DNA from: Nocardiopsis sinuspersici
Lineage (GTDB): Bacteria; Actinomycetota; Actinomycetes; Streptosporangiales; Streptosporangiaceae
Direction of reading: 5' to 3'
Assembly: GCA_008638415.1 (NCBI GenBank)
Contig: VWVT01000005.1
Coordinates: 248,001-312,000 of the forward strand
Length of the DNA: 64,000 nt
The notes under the pieces were generated by a model that did not search any database, was not told the origin of the DNA, and saw only the letters and a program-made list of their open reading frames with translations. How positions within the stretch are numbered: position 1 is the first letter of the stretch; the number at the start of each line of letters is the position of its first letter. The position numbers and the translations under genes were made by a program. Positions 55,206 to 63,051 of this stretch are shown here, piece after piece.

Positions 55206-56474
55206 ATGCACGTGCCCGCCTTCGAGGCGCTCCTCACCGACGCGGGCCGGGAGGTGCTGGCGGGGATCGACCCGAAGGCCGCCGCCCGTGACCGGCTGGC
55301 CGCCGCCTCCAGGTTGCGCGGCGATCCGCGCGTGGCGGATCTCGACCCCGGTCTACCCGTCTCGGAGCTGGTAAACGCGGTCCTGACCCAGGTGCTGCTG
55401 CGCGAACGCGGCCGTGCCAAGTTCGGCGACCGCGCGGAGCGGATGTTCTTCACCCCCGACGGCCTGGAGCAGTCCACCCGGCGGGTGGTGGCCGACCACC
55501 GCGCGGAGCGGATGGCGCGGGCCGCCCCTTCCGTCCTGGACGGCGCCGCAGCGGGCGACCTGTGCTGCGGGGTCGGCGCGGACCTGCTGGCGCTGGCCGA
55601 GCGCGGCGTCCCGGTGGAGGGCGTGGACGCCGACCCGCTGACGGTGGCCGTGGCGCGTGCCAACATCGAGGCCCTCGGACTGTCCGGCCTGGCCCGGGTC
55701 CGCGAGGGCGACGCCGCCGAGGCCGCGCCCGGCCGGTACCCGCTGCTGTTCTGCGACCCCGCGCGTCGGGGCGGGCGCGGCCGGGTGTTCGACCCGGCGG
55801 CCTACTCCCCGCCGTGGGACGTGGCGGCCGGGCTGGCCGCCGCCTCGGGCGCGGCCTGCCTCAAGGCCGCGCCGGGCATCCCCCACGAGGCGCTGCCCGA
55901 GGACGCGGCGGCCGAGTGGATCTCGGTGGACGGGGAGCTGAAGGAGACGGCGCTGTGGTTCGGCGCGCTGGCCGGGGGACCCCGGCGCCGGGCGACGGTG
56001 CTGCACGAGCGGGAGGGGCTGCTGGCCCGCGAGGGCGCGGTGGCGCACCTGGACGCCGACCCCGGCCTGGGCCCGGCCCCGGTGGCCGCGGCCCGGCGCT
56101 ACCTGTACGACCCGGATCCGGCCGTGGTGCGCTCGCACCTGGTGGCAGAGGCGGCGGCCCGGGTGGACGGCGCCCTGCTGGACGAGCGGATCGCCTACTT
56201 CACGGCGGACACGAGGACCGTCTCACCGTTGTGGCGGGTGCTGGAGGTCCTGGAGGTGCTGCCGTTCTCCCTGAAGCGGCTGCGCTCAGCGGTGCGGAAG
56301 TTGAACGCCGGGACGGTGACGGTCAAGAAGCGGGGCTCGGCGGTGGACACCGAGAAACTGCGCCGGGACCTTCGGGCGTCCGGCCCCGAGTCGGTGACGG
56401 TCGTGCTCACCCGGATCGGCGACCGGCCCTTCTGCCTGCTGTGCCGCGAGGCCGGGGGCCCCGCCGCGGACTGA
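55206..56474 (+). CDS. SAM-dependent methyltransferase with C-terminal THUMP-like domain
   Basis: The 422-residue protein has an all-helical N-terminal region (about residues 1-100) and a Rossmann methyltransferase core with the SAM motif [18 protein letters not shown], acidic [20 protein letters not shown] and catalytic-type [16 protein letters not shown]. The C-terminal domain ([41 protein letters not shown]) resembles the THUMP-like region often found in RNA methyltransferases. The target is unknown; tRNA or rRNA is the usual assumption. The ATG at 55206 follows GGGGGA and leaves the N terminus in line with homologues; longer reading upstream would run through the CIRCE box. Divergent from groES. 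Confidence 0.85.
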   Translation: MHVPAFEALLTDAGREVLAGIDPKAAARDRLAAASRLRGDPRVADLDPGLPVSELVNAVLTQVLLRERGRAKFGDRAERMFFTPDGLEQSTRRVVADHRAERMARAAPSVLDGAAAGDLCCGVGADLLALAERGVPVEGVDADPLTVAVARANIEALGLSGLARVREGDAAEAAPGRYPLLFCDPARRGGRGRVFDPAAYSPPWDVAAGLAAASGAACLKAAPGIPHEALPEDAAAEWISVDGELKETALWFGALAGGPRRRATVLHEREGLLAREGAVAHLDADPGLGPAPVAAARRYLYDPDPAVVRSHLVAEAAARVDGALLDERIAYFTADTRTVSPLWRVLEVLEVLPFSLKRLRSAVRKLNAGTVTVKKRGSAVDTEKLRRDLRASGPESVTVVLTRIGDRPFCLLCREAGGPAAD

Positions 56475-56905
56475 GCGGGTGCGCGGGAGGAGGAGCCCGT
56501 ACGCGGGGCTGGGTGCGGAAGCGGGGGGAGCATTCGCGGCGCGGGAGCCGTGTTCCACCTCACCGGGTCACGGGCAGGGGCCAGATCGTTACCTTCCGAG
56601 CCCACATCTTTGGCCGCTCCTTGGGGAGGGAGGAGTCGGTGTCGTTAAACTGGCGACCGTTGAATTCTTTCCCTTCTCATGGATTCACCCGGAAGGCCAT
56701 GGTTGTTTGAACCGCCACGCGGCTCGACCAGAACATGGACCTCGCCTCTTGTGTATACACACCGTCACACTCTAATTACGACGAGGCAGTATTGGTGCGG
56801 GAGCGCCGCCCGCCCGGGGACCATCGAGAACCCGTCCCGCCCGGAACCCACCGTCCCTTCCCCCCGGACGGGCACGGGAGCGCCAGCAAAATAAGGAGCA
56901 CCTCG
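56475..56905. other. 431-base AT-richer promoter region of the coiled-coil gene
   Basis: This stretch holds no convincing gene. TTGTGT (56751-56756), 16 bases, TAATTA (56773-56778) is a plausible promoter for the gene at 56906. GTGTATACAC (56752-56761) within it is a perfect 10-base palindrome and possible operator. The base composition of 56640-56790 is clearly less GC-rich than its surroundings. Confidence 0.45.
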
Positions 56906-59023
56906 GTGGAACAGACCAATCACAACTTCCTCAACGGGGGAGGCCAGGCCGGGATCTCCGACCGGATGCGCGACCTGCTCTCCCAAGCCGCACAGGAGCA
57001 CGTCTCCGACCAGAAGTCGCAGGGCGCGGTCAGCGAAGAGATGCGCCAGCGCCTCGAAGGCATGGAATGGCTGCTCCGCGAACTGCGTGAGCGTGAACTC
57101 ACCTCCCTCTCAGAATCGGTCGCCACGGCCAACAGCCGTATCGACGACTTCCTGGCCCGTCCGCCGGAATGGGCCGAGACCCTGGCCGAGCACATAGAGG
57201 TCGTCGGCCAGCAGGTCAAACCCCTGTCCGACCTGCCGTCCCTGCGCGCGGACACCAACCGCGTCGCCGGGCACCTGGACACCGCGCTCACCCGCATGCA
57301 GCGGATGGCCGAGACCGGGAACCGCACCGCCGAGCAGGTCACCGAGCTCGGGGAGCGCCTCAACGGGCTGAGCGACACCTTCGGTGAGCGCCTGGACGCC
57401 CTCGACACCGCGCTCGCCTCCCTCACCGCCAAGACCGAGGCCGTCGAGGCGTCGCTGTCGGCGCTGTCGAAGGCCTCGGAGAGCCGCCACGAGGCCCTCA
57501 CCACCGGGCTGGCCGAGAGCCGCACCGAGCTGACCGAGGCCCTGGCCGGCGGGCGGGCGGAGATCTCCGAGGCCCTGTCCGAGGGCCGCACCGAGCTCGC
57601 CGAGGCCGTCGCCGCCAGCCGCGAGAGCCTCACCTCCGCCGTCCAGGAGAGCCGCGAGGCCCTCACCGAGGCCGACACCCGGCTGAGTGAGACCGTCACC
57701 GCCAGGCTGGAGGAGGCCTCCGTCGAGCTGAGCACGCTCGTCGAGGAGCGCACCGACCGGCTGCGCACCTCCTTCGAGGAGCGCACCGCCGAGCAGCACG
57801 AGACCCTGCTGTCCCGGCTGCAGGAGAACACCGGCGAGCTGGGCGAGCGCACCACGGCCCTGGCCGAGGAGCTGGGCGCCCTGGCTACCGCCTCGGGCGA
57901 GCGCCACGAGGCCCTCGCCGCCAAGCTCACCGAGAGCGTCGGCTACCTCAGCACCCAGGCCGAGGAGAACAACGCCGAGACCACCGCGGCCGTCGCCGAC
58001 GTCACCGGTTCGCTCGCCAAGCTGCGCGAGAAGCACGAGTCGTCGCTCACCGAGCTGCGCACCCACCTGCGCCAGCGCCTGACCGAGCTCAACGAGCAGA
58101 TGGAGCTGGGCCGCACCGAGACCCGGGAGCACGCCGAGGCCACCTCCGAGCGCCTGCGCGAGGCGATGGTCGAGCGCACCGACGCCCTGAGCTCCCGGAT
58201 CGCCGAGGACGCCGAGCGCGTCACCGCCGACTTCGCCGAGCTGCGGGAGTTCGTCCGGGAGAGCGGCGACAAGCTCTCCACCGAGTCCGAGGAGCGCTCG
58301 CAGGCGCTGACCGAGACGCTCACCGAGCAGGTGGAGGCGCACCGGGCGGCCCTGGACGAGCGTCTGGAGCGCCAGCGCGAGTCGATCACCGGCAAGGTCG
58401 ACAACCACCTGTCGCAGATCACCGGCAAGGTGGACCACGAGCTGGGCCGCCTCACCGACCGCTTCGACACCTTCGAGGGCCACTTCGAGGGGAGCTTCGA
58501 GAGCGTCGAGGGCAAGATCGACCGCATCGACGGCCGTATCGACGGTGTCAACGGTCGCCTGGACGGCCTGGACGGCCGGGTCAACGGGGTCGAGGGCCAG
58601 TTCGAGGGCGTCAGCGGGCACTTCGAGGGCGTCGACGGCCGTATGGAGGCCCTCGACGACCGGCTGGAGGCGCTCAACCAGCGGCTCAACCAGCTCCCGC
58701 AGACCATGGAGGTCAGCGAGCTGCACCGCCGCCTGACCGAGCTGGTGGACCGGCCCCAACTGGACCACAGCAGCAAGCTGGACGAGATCGACGAGCACGT
58801 CACCTCGTCCGTGACGCCGGTGCTGCGCGAGCTCAAGCAGCGTCCGGACCGGCACGAGATGGAGGAGACCGTCACCGAGGCGGTCGAGAACTCCCACGAC
58901 GACATCACCAAGCGGTTCACCTCCCTGGAGGAGACCGTGCTGGCCCTGGCGGAGGCGCTGCTGCGCCCGAACCGGGAGGGCAAGAAGAAGCGCCGCCTCG
59001 ACGACGACGAGGACGACGAGTAG
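56906..59023 (+). CDS. Large coiled-coil protein with 11- and 7-residue repeats
   Basis: The 705-residue protein is hydrophilic throughout, with no signal peptide or membrane helix. After an N-terminal region (1-150), it carries 11-residue repeats in register from about residue 161 to at least 292, for example SRTELTEALAG (205-215), GRAEISEALSE and GRTELAEAVAA. Eleven-residue periodicity implies a slightly right-handed coiled coil. From 543 to 598 it changes to eight exact 7-residue repeats of a G-R-[ILVF]-[DNE]-G-[VL]-x pattern. It ends in helix and an abrupt basic/acidic tail KKKRRLDDDEDDE. GTG at 56906 follows AAGGAG. I do not recognise the family. The periodicity recalls filament or polarity scaffolds of actinomycetes, but that is inference. 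Confidence 0.85.
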   Translation: MEQTNHNFLNGGGQAGISDRMRDLLSQAAQEHVSDQKSQGAVSEEMRQRLEGMEWLLRELRERELTSLSESVATANSRIDDFLARPPEWAETLAEHIEVVGQQVKPLSDLPSLRADTNRVAGHLDTALTRMQRMAETGNRTAEQVTELGERLNGLSDTFGERLDALDTALASLTAKTEAVEASLSALSKASESRHEALTTGLAESRTELTEALAGGRAEISEALSEGRTELAEAVAASRESLTSAVQESREALTEADTRLSETVTARLEEASVELSTLVEERTDRLRTSFEERTAEQHETLLSRLQENTGELGERTTALAEELGALATASGERHEALAAKLTESVGYLSTQAEENNAETTAAVADVTGSLAKLREKHESSLTELRTHLRQRLTELNEQMELGRTETREHAEATSERLREAMVERTDALSSRIAEDAERVTADFAELREFVRESGDKLSTESEERSQALTETLTEQVEAHRAALDERLERQRESITGKVDNHLSQITGKVDHELGRLTDRFDTFEGHFEGSFESVEGKIDRIDGRIDGVNGRLDGLDGRVNGVEGQFEGVSGHFEGVDGRMEALDDRLEALNQRLNQLPQTMEVSELHRRLTELVDRPQLDHSSKLDEIDEHVTSSVTPVLRELKQRPDRHEMEETVTEAVENSHDDITKRFTSLEETVLALAEALLRPNREGKKKRRLDDDEDDE

Positions 59024-59029
59024 GACGCC

Positions 59030-59202
59030 GTCCGCCCGGTGACCGCCGGGCGGACACGGACCGGTGGGGGCCGGGGCACCGCGGGGTGTCCCGGCCCCCT
59101 TCGCGTGTTCGGAGGCGTCGGCACGGGTGAGCGGCGCTCACGCGCCAGAACGCCACCGTGCCGCCGGTTCCCCGTCTTCCGTGGACGCCGACGGGGAACC
59201 GG
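59030..59202. terminator. Three hairpins between convergent genes
   Basis: GTCCGCCCGG with CCGGGCGGAC (59030-59055) follows the coiled-coil gene by 7 bases. GGGGGCCGGGGCACC with GGTGTCCCGGCCCCC (59066-59099) pairs at 14 of 15 positions. CCGGTTCCCCGTC with GACGGGGAACCGG (59164-59202) faces the oxidoreductase. They separate the two convergent transcripts. Confidence 0.7.
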
Positions 59203-59264
59203 GGCCACCGGGTGCCCGGGCGGGCCGGGAGGGGCGCGGCCGGCCCCGGCGGTACCCGAGCAGG

Positions 59265-60233
59265 TCAGACCGTGAAGACGATCTTGCCGAACTGCTCTCC
59301 GTCGGCCATGGCCTGGAAGCCCTCCCCGGCCCTGGCCAGGGGCAGCACCCGGTCGATCTCGGGGCGCACGCCCGTGCGGGCGCACATCCGGGCCAGGGAG
59401 TCCAGCTCCTGCTTGGTGCCCATGGTGGAGCCGATGACCCTCAACTGGAGGAAGAACACCCGGTTGAGCTCGGCAGGGGGCGCGTCCCCGCTGGTGGCGC
59501 CGCAGGTGATCACGGCGCCGCCCGGCTTCAGGGAGCGCAGGGAGTGCGCCCAGGTGGCCTGGCCGACCGAGTCGAAGACCGCGTCCACCCTCTCCGGCAG
59601 GCGCTCACCCGTGGGCAGCGCCGCGTGGGCGCCCAGGGACAGGGCCCTGGTCCGCTTCTCCTCGCTGCGGCTGGTGGCGTAGATCCGGTGGCCGACCTGG
59701 GCCGCCAGGCGGATGAGCGCCGCGGCCACCCCTCCCCCGGCGCCCTGCACCAGCACCGTGGAACCGGGACGCAGGTCGGCCTTGCCGAAGAGCATGCTGT
59801 AGGCGGTGAGCCACGCGGTGGGCAGGCAGGCGGCCTCCTCGAAGCTCAGTTCCTCGGGCTTGGGCACCAGGTTGCCGCGGGGTACCAGGACCCTCTCCGC
59901 GAAGGTGCCGTCGTGGACCTCCGAGAGCAGGGAGCGGCGGGGATCGCGGGTCTCGTCGCCGCCCCCGGCGGACGGGTCCCCGACGACCCCGTGCACGATG
60001 ACCTCGTTGCCGTCCTCGTCCACTCCGGCTGCGTCGCAGCCCAGGACCATGGGCAGGCGCTTCTCGCTGAGCCCGACTCCGCGCAGGCTCCACAGGTCGT
60101 GGTGGTTGAGGGATGCGGCTCTGACGTCGACCGCCGTCCACCCCTCGCGGGGCTCGGGGTCGGGGCGCTCGCCCGCCTCCAGGCCGGAGACGGGGTCCTC
60201 GGGCGCGATGCGTGCTGCGGTGATAGCGAACAT
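59265..60233 (-). CDS. Zinc-binding dehydrogenase / quinone oxidoreductase-like
   Basis: The 322-residue medium-chain reductase uses NADPH. The N-terminal GroES-like fold has ASLNHHDLWSLRGVG and LPMVLGCDAAGVD; the GHE-C cluster of zinc alcohol dehydrogenases is missing, so it belongs to the zinc-free quinone oxidoreductase group. The Rossmann motif is VLVQGAGGGVAAALIRLA (about residues 157-174) and the C terminus ends GKIVFTV. No strong ribosome site precedes the ATG at 60233. The substrate is unknown. It is convergent with the coiled-coil gene, and 170 bases upstream of it hold short degenerate repeats. Confidence 0.85.
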   Translation of the reverse strand: MFAITAARIAPEDPVSGLEAGERPDPEPREGWTAVDVRAASLNHHDLWSLRGVGLSEKRLPMVLGCDAAGVDEDGNEVIVHGVVGDPSAGGGDETRDPRRSLLSEVHDGTFAERVLVPRGNLVPKPEELSFEEAACLPTAWLTAYSMLFGKADLRPGSTVLVQGAGGGVAAALIRLAAQVGHRIYATSRSEEKRTRALSLGAHAALPTGERLPERVDAVFDSVGQATWAHSLRSLKPGGAVITCGATSGDAPPAELNRVFFLQLRVIGSTMGTKQELDSLARMCARTGVRPEIDRVLPLARAGEGFQAMADGEQFGKIVFTV

Positions 60234-60288
60234 ACCCAGAGCCAACCACGGCGACCGAACCCGGTTCCACCCCCGGGCCGTGCCCGGG

Positions 60289-60402
60289 CGGCCGGATGGT
60301 CCGGGCGGTCCGAGTGGTTCGGTGGTCCGGTGGTTCGGGTGACCGAGCGGTTCGGGCGGCCGGGCGGTCCGAGTGGTCCGAGTGGTCCGGTGGTCCGGTC
60401 GC
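60289..60402. repeat. Degenerate 9-base repeats (GGTCCGAGT-like)
   Basis: About 110 bases between the oxidoreductase and the DUF6098-like gene are built from variants of GGTCCGAGT and GGTTCGGGC, for example CCGAGTGGTCCGAGTGGTCC. The array ends at the DUF6098-like stop. It looks like simple-sequence expansion and has no coding sense of its own. Confidence 0.7.
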
Positions 60403-60858
60403 CTACGGGTCCGTCGGCCTGCGCCCCGCCTCGAAGTCACGCCGGTACCTGTCCAGTGCCTCCTCCATCACGTCCTCGGAGAGGTAGGCGATCGGCCGGA
60501 CGTCGTCCAGGAGCGGTTCGTGGTCCGGGCCGTGGGCGACGGTGCGCCCCTGGAGCACCCACCCGCACCGCTCCGGGTCCTCCTCCACGAGCGAGGCGTA
60601 CTTGCGGACCTGGCGGGCGAGCCAGTCCTCCGGCGGGCGGGTCCACCAGGGTTCCGGTGTCAGGACGGTGACCGAGAGCCCGGGGAGTTCGAGCCCGCTC
60701 TCGTAGTCCTTGCTCACGGAGCGGCGGTCCTGGTCGGGACCGTCGGAGTAGCGCAGGTAGAGGCGGTCGTGCTCGGAGACGAGCTCCGCCAGTTCGGCCA
60801 GGCCGGTGATGGTCGGCAGGGGCGTCCGCGCGCCGTTGCGCCGTGAGGTCGCGTCCAT
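60403..60858 (-). CDS. DUF6098-like hypothetical protein
   Basis: The 151-residue product has LYLRYSDGPDQDRRSVSKDYESGLELPGLSVTVLTPEPWWTRPPEDWLARQVRKYASL. The LYxRxSxGP, LPGLSV and PWW-RP-DWLARQ elements resemble DUF6098 as I recall it, a family of small actinobacterial proteins of unknown function. It is followed by a helical C terminus ending AGRRPTDP. ATG at 60858 lacks a strong ribosome site. Neighbours give no clue to function. Confidence 0.7.
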   Translation of the reverse strand: MDATSRRNGARTPLPTITGLAELAELVSEHDRLYLRYSDGPDQDRRSVSKDYESGLELPGLSVTVLTPEPWWTRPPEDWLARQVRKYASLVEEDPERCGWVLQGRTVAHGPDHEPLLDDVRPIAYLSEDVMEEALDRYRRDFEAGRRPTDP

Positions 60859-60943
60859 ACGGCCCGACTACCCCGCCCACTCTCGGAGAACACCCCCGGT
60901 GAGCGATGTGAGAGGTGTGGACGGGGACGGGGGGTACGTGGTC

Positions 60944-61028
60944 TGGCCGACCCATCCGGTTCGTCCGAATGGGCCGGCCAGGGTCATCGCCGTTCCCGGC
61001 GCCCGGGTGCGGGTCGGCGCCCGGGCGC
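60944..61028 (-). terminator. Two hairpins downstream of the pectate-lyase-like gene
   Basis: TGGCCGACCCAT with ATGGGCCGGCCA (60944-60980) pairs at 11 of 12 positions, and GCGCCCGGG with CCCGGGCGC (60999-61028) is perfect. The second lies 39 bases past the stop at 61067. Confidence 0.6.
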
Positions 61029-61066
61029 GGGGACCGGTGGTCGAGGAGGTCGGTCTCCGAGGCCGG

Positions 61067-62659
61067 TTACGGCGTCACGGGGCTGCCGCCGAAGGTCACG
61101 ACGAGCCGGCCGTCCTGGGTGAAGGACCAGTCCAGGCCGCCGTCGTACGAGGAGCACCGGGACCCGTTGGAGCCCGACCAGAACTGGTTCGAGCCGTCGG
61201 CGTCGCCGATGATCCTGTCGTTGGACCCGCTGTCGCACGAGGTGTTGTTCCGGAACACCGAGGAGCCGCCGTCGAAGTTGAAGTTGCGCTCCTCGTTGCC
61301 GATGCCGACGTTGTTCGCGATCGTCATCGAGCCGAGGTTCCTGTTGTAGGTGAACCCGTGCTTGCCGTTGTCGTAGGCGATGTTGCCCCTGATGACGTGG
61401 TCGACCCCGATGTCCTCGCCGCCGAGCTTGAAGCCGTTGCGGTCACCGCTGCCGGCCTGGGATCCGTCGCTGAGGGTGCCGTTCTCGTAGGCGAGGGAGT
61501 CCTCGATGGTCACGGCGCCGATGGGACCGGTCTCGCTCTTGGTGTAGAGGTCCCAGCCGTCGTCGATGTTGTTGTGGGCCACGGCGTAGCGGAAGACGTT
61601 CCCCGGACCTGAGGTGAGCTTCGCGGCGAAGCCGTCGGCGTCCTCGCCGTCGGAGTCGACGTTGTCGTGCGACTCCGCGCTCAGGACGAGGTTGTCCGAG
61701 GGCCACTCGCTCTCGGGGGTGCTGGAGGAGCGCCGCGAGATCTGAAGCCCCGTGTCGGCGTTGAAGCGCGTCACCGTGCGTTCGATGACGTTGTCGCTGC
61801 CGCCGACGAAGATGCCGTTGTCGCCGGCGTGCTCGACGATGACGCCGTAGACGTGCCAGTAGGACCCGTTCACCGCGAGCCCGCGGTTGGACGAGTTCTC
61901 ACTCTGGGCCGAGAAGTCCAGCACCGGGGTCTCGCCCGGGTAGGCGGACAGTTCCGTGCGGTCGCCCGAGGTGCCGTCGTTGCCCTGCGGGATGGTGACC
62001 GTCTCCGAGAGGCGGTAGGTCCCGCCGCGCAGGTAGATCGTTCCGCCGGGGGTGACGCGGTCGATCGCCGAGGTGAGCGTCGTCGGGTCCGACTCCGTCC
62101 CGTCCGCGCTCTCGCTGCCGCCCGGCGCCGCGTACAGCGCGGAACCCGGCGGCGGCGTGTCACCGCCGCCGTCCCCGTCGCCGTCGCCCTCGCCCGCCTC
62201 GACGTCGAGGCGGTCGATGTTGGGCAGGCCGTTGCCGCTGGTGGGGTCGAACCGGATGGTGTTGCTGCCCGAACCCACCTGCACCGTGAGCGTCTTCGTC
62301 GTCCACGCGTCCCACTCGCCGGTGCTCTCGAACGAGGCCGACGTGGCCGTCGAACCGTTCACCTCGACGTCCGCGGGCCGTGCCGTGCCGGTTCCGTTGG
62401 CGAAGCGGACCGTCAGCGTCGCCGTGCCCGGGGCGGGGGCGTTCACGGTGAACTGCGCGTAGGCGCCGTCCTCGTTGGTGCCGTTGCAGAATCCGCCGCC
62501 GGAGTAGCCGGACCAGTCGGAGTCGATGGTGCCGGTGCAGACCGCGGGGGATTCCTCGGCCTCGTAACGGGTGGACTCGGCCTGCGCCGCACTGCCGGAC
62601 AGCGCGACGAGCGTGCCGGCCAGCAGGGTGGCGGACGCGATGACGGGTCTCAGTTGCAT
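61067..62659 (-). CDS. Secreted pectate-lyase-like beta-helix protein with CBM
   Basis: The 530-residue extracellular protein probably cleaves plant pectin. A signal peptide (about residues 1-27, ending SAAQAES) precedes a carbohydrate-binding module of the CBM6/35 type (YEAEESPAVCTGTIDSDWSGYSGGGFCNG to DRLDVEA, about 31-155). A Gly/Asp/Pro linker (156-172) leads to a right-handed parallel beta-helix (ALYAAPGGSESADGTESDPTTLTSAIDRVTPGGTIYLRGGTYRLSETVTIPQ onward). The repeats VEHAGDNGIFVGGSDNVIERTVTRFNADTGLQISR and DNGKHGFTYNRNLGSMTIANNVGIGNEERNF suit pectate lyase family 9. ATG at 62659 follows TGGAGA. A LacI-type operator at its promoter suggests induction by plant-polymer sugars. Confidence 0.88.
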   Translation of the reverse strand: MQLRPVIASATLLAGTLVALSGSAAQAESTRYEAEESPAVCTGTIDSDWSGYSGGGFCNGTNEDGAYAQFTVNAPAPGTATLTVRFANGTGTARPADVEVNGSTATSASFESTGEWDAWTTKTLTVQVGSGSNTIRFDPTSGNGLPNIDRLDVEAGEGDGDGDGGGDTPPPGSALYAAPGGSESADGTESDPTTLTSAIDRVTPGGTIYLRGGTYRLSETVTIPQGNDGTSGDRTELSAYPGETPVLDFSAQSENSSNRGLAVNGSYWHVYGVIVEHAGDNGIFVGGSDNVIERTVTRFNADTGLQISRRSSSTPESEWPSDNLVLSAESHDNVDSDGEDADGFAAKLTSGPGNVFRYAVAHNNIDDGWDLYTKSETGPIGAVTIEDSLAYENGTLSDGSQAGSGDRNGFKLGGEDIGVDHVIRGNIAYDNGKHGFTYNRNLGSMTIANNVGIGNEERNFNFDGGSSVFRNNTSCDSGSNDRIIGDADGSNQFWSGSNGSRCSSYDGGLDWSFTQDGRLVVTFGGSPVTP

Positions 62660-62770
62660 TGTTCGTCTCCAGATTGGTTGCGGGGGGTCGATGAGGGGGC
62701 GGCCGGAGGGTCGCGCGGGGAGTACCGCGGCATGGACGGACCGGAACCGCCGGACATCGCTCCGAAGCTG

Positions 62771-62819
62771 GAAAGCGCTTTCTTGGGAGGACGTTAAGTG
62801 CTCGATACGGACACGTCAA
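62771..62819 (-). promoter_or_regulatory. Promoter and LacI-type operator of the pectate-lyase-like gene
   Basis: On the minus strand TTGACG (62819-62814), 17 bases, TAACGT (62796-62791) makes a good promoter. GAAAGCGCTTTC (62771-62782), a perfect 12-base palindrome with the CG centre of LacI-family sites, lies just after the expected start of transcription. A repressor there would block the gene until its sugar ligand appears. The 392-base gap to the next gene holds nothing else but GTATTCGG/CCGAATAC arms 25 bases apart at 62827-62867. Confidence 0.7.
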
Positions 62820-63051
62820 CAGTCTTGTATTCGGCCATCGGACGTGTTATAGGCAAAGACCGAATACGTGGTCAGGGGGTGGGGAAGGGACATGGAGTCC
62901 CCGTCACGGAAAATGGTTTTCCAGCACGGAGGCCCGTGCCGACGAGGGCAGGGGCCGTCAGATTCGGGGAAGGGGCCGGCTTCCCCGGAGGGGTTGGGGA
63001 AACGCCGACCACGTCCGCGCTTCCTCTTGTACGGGGAAAGGCGGGATGGTC

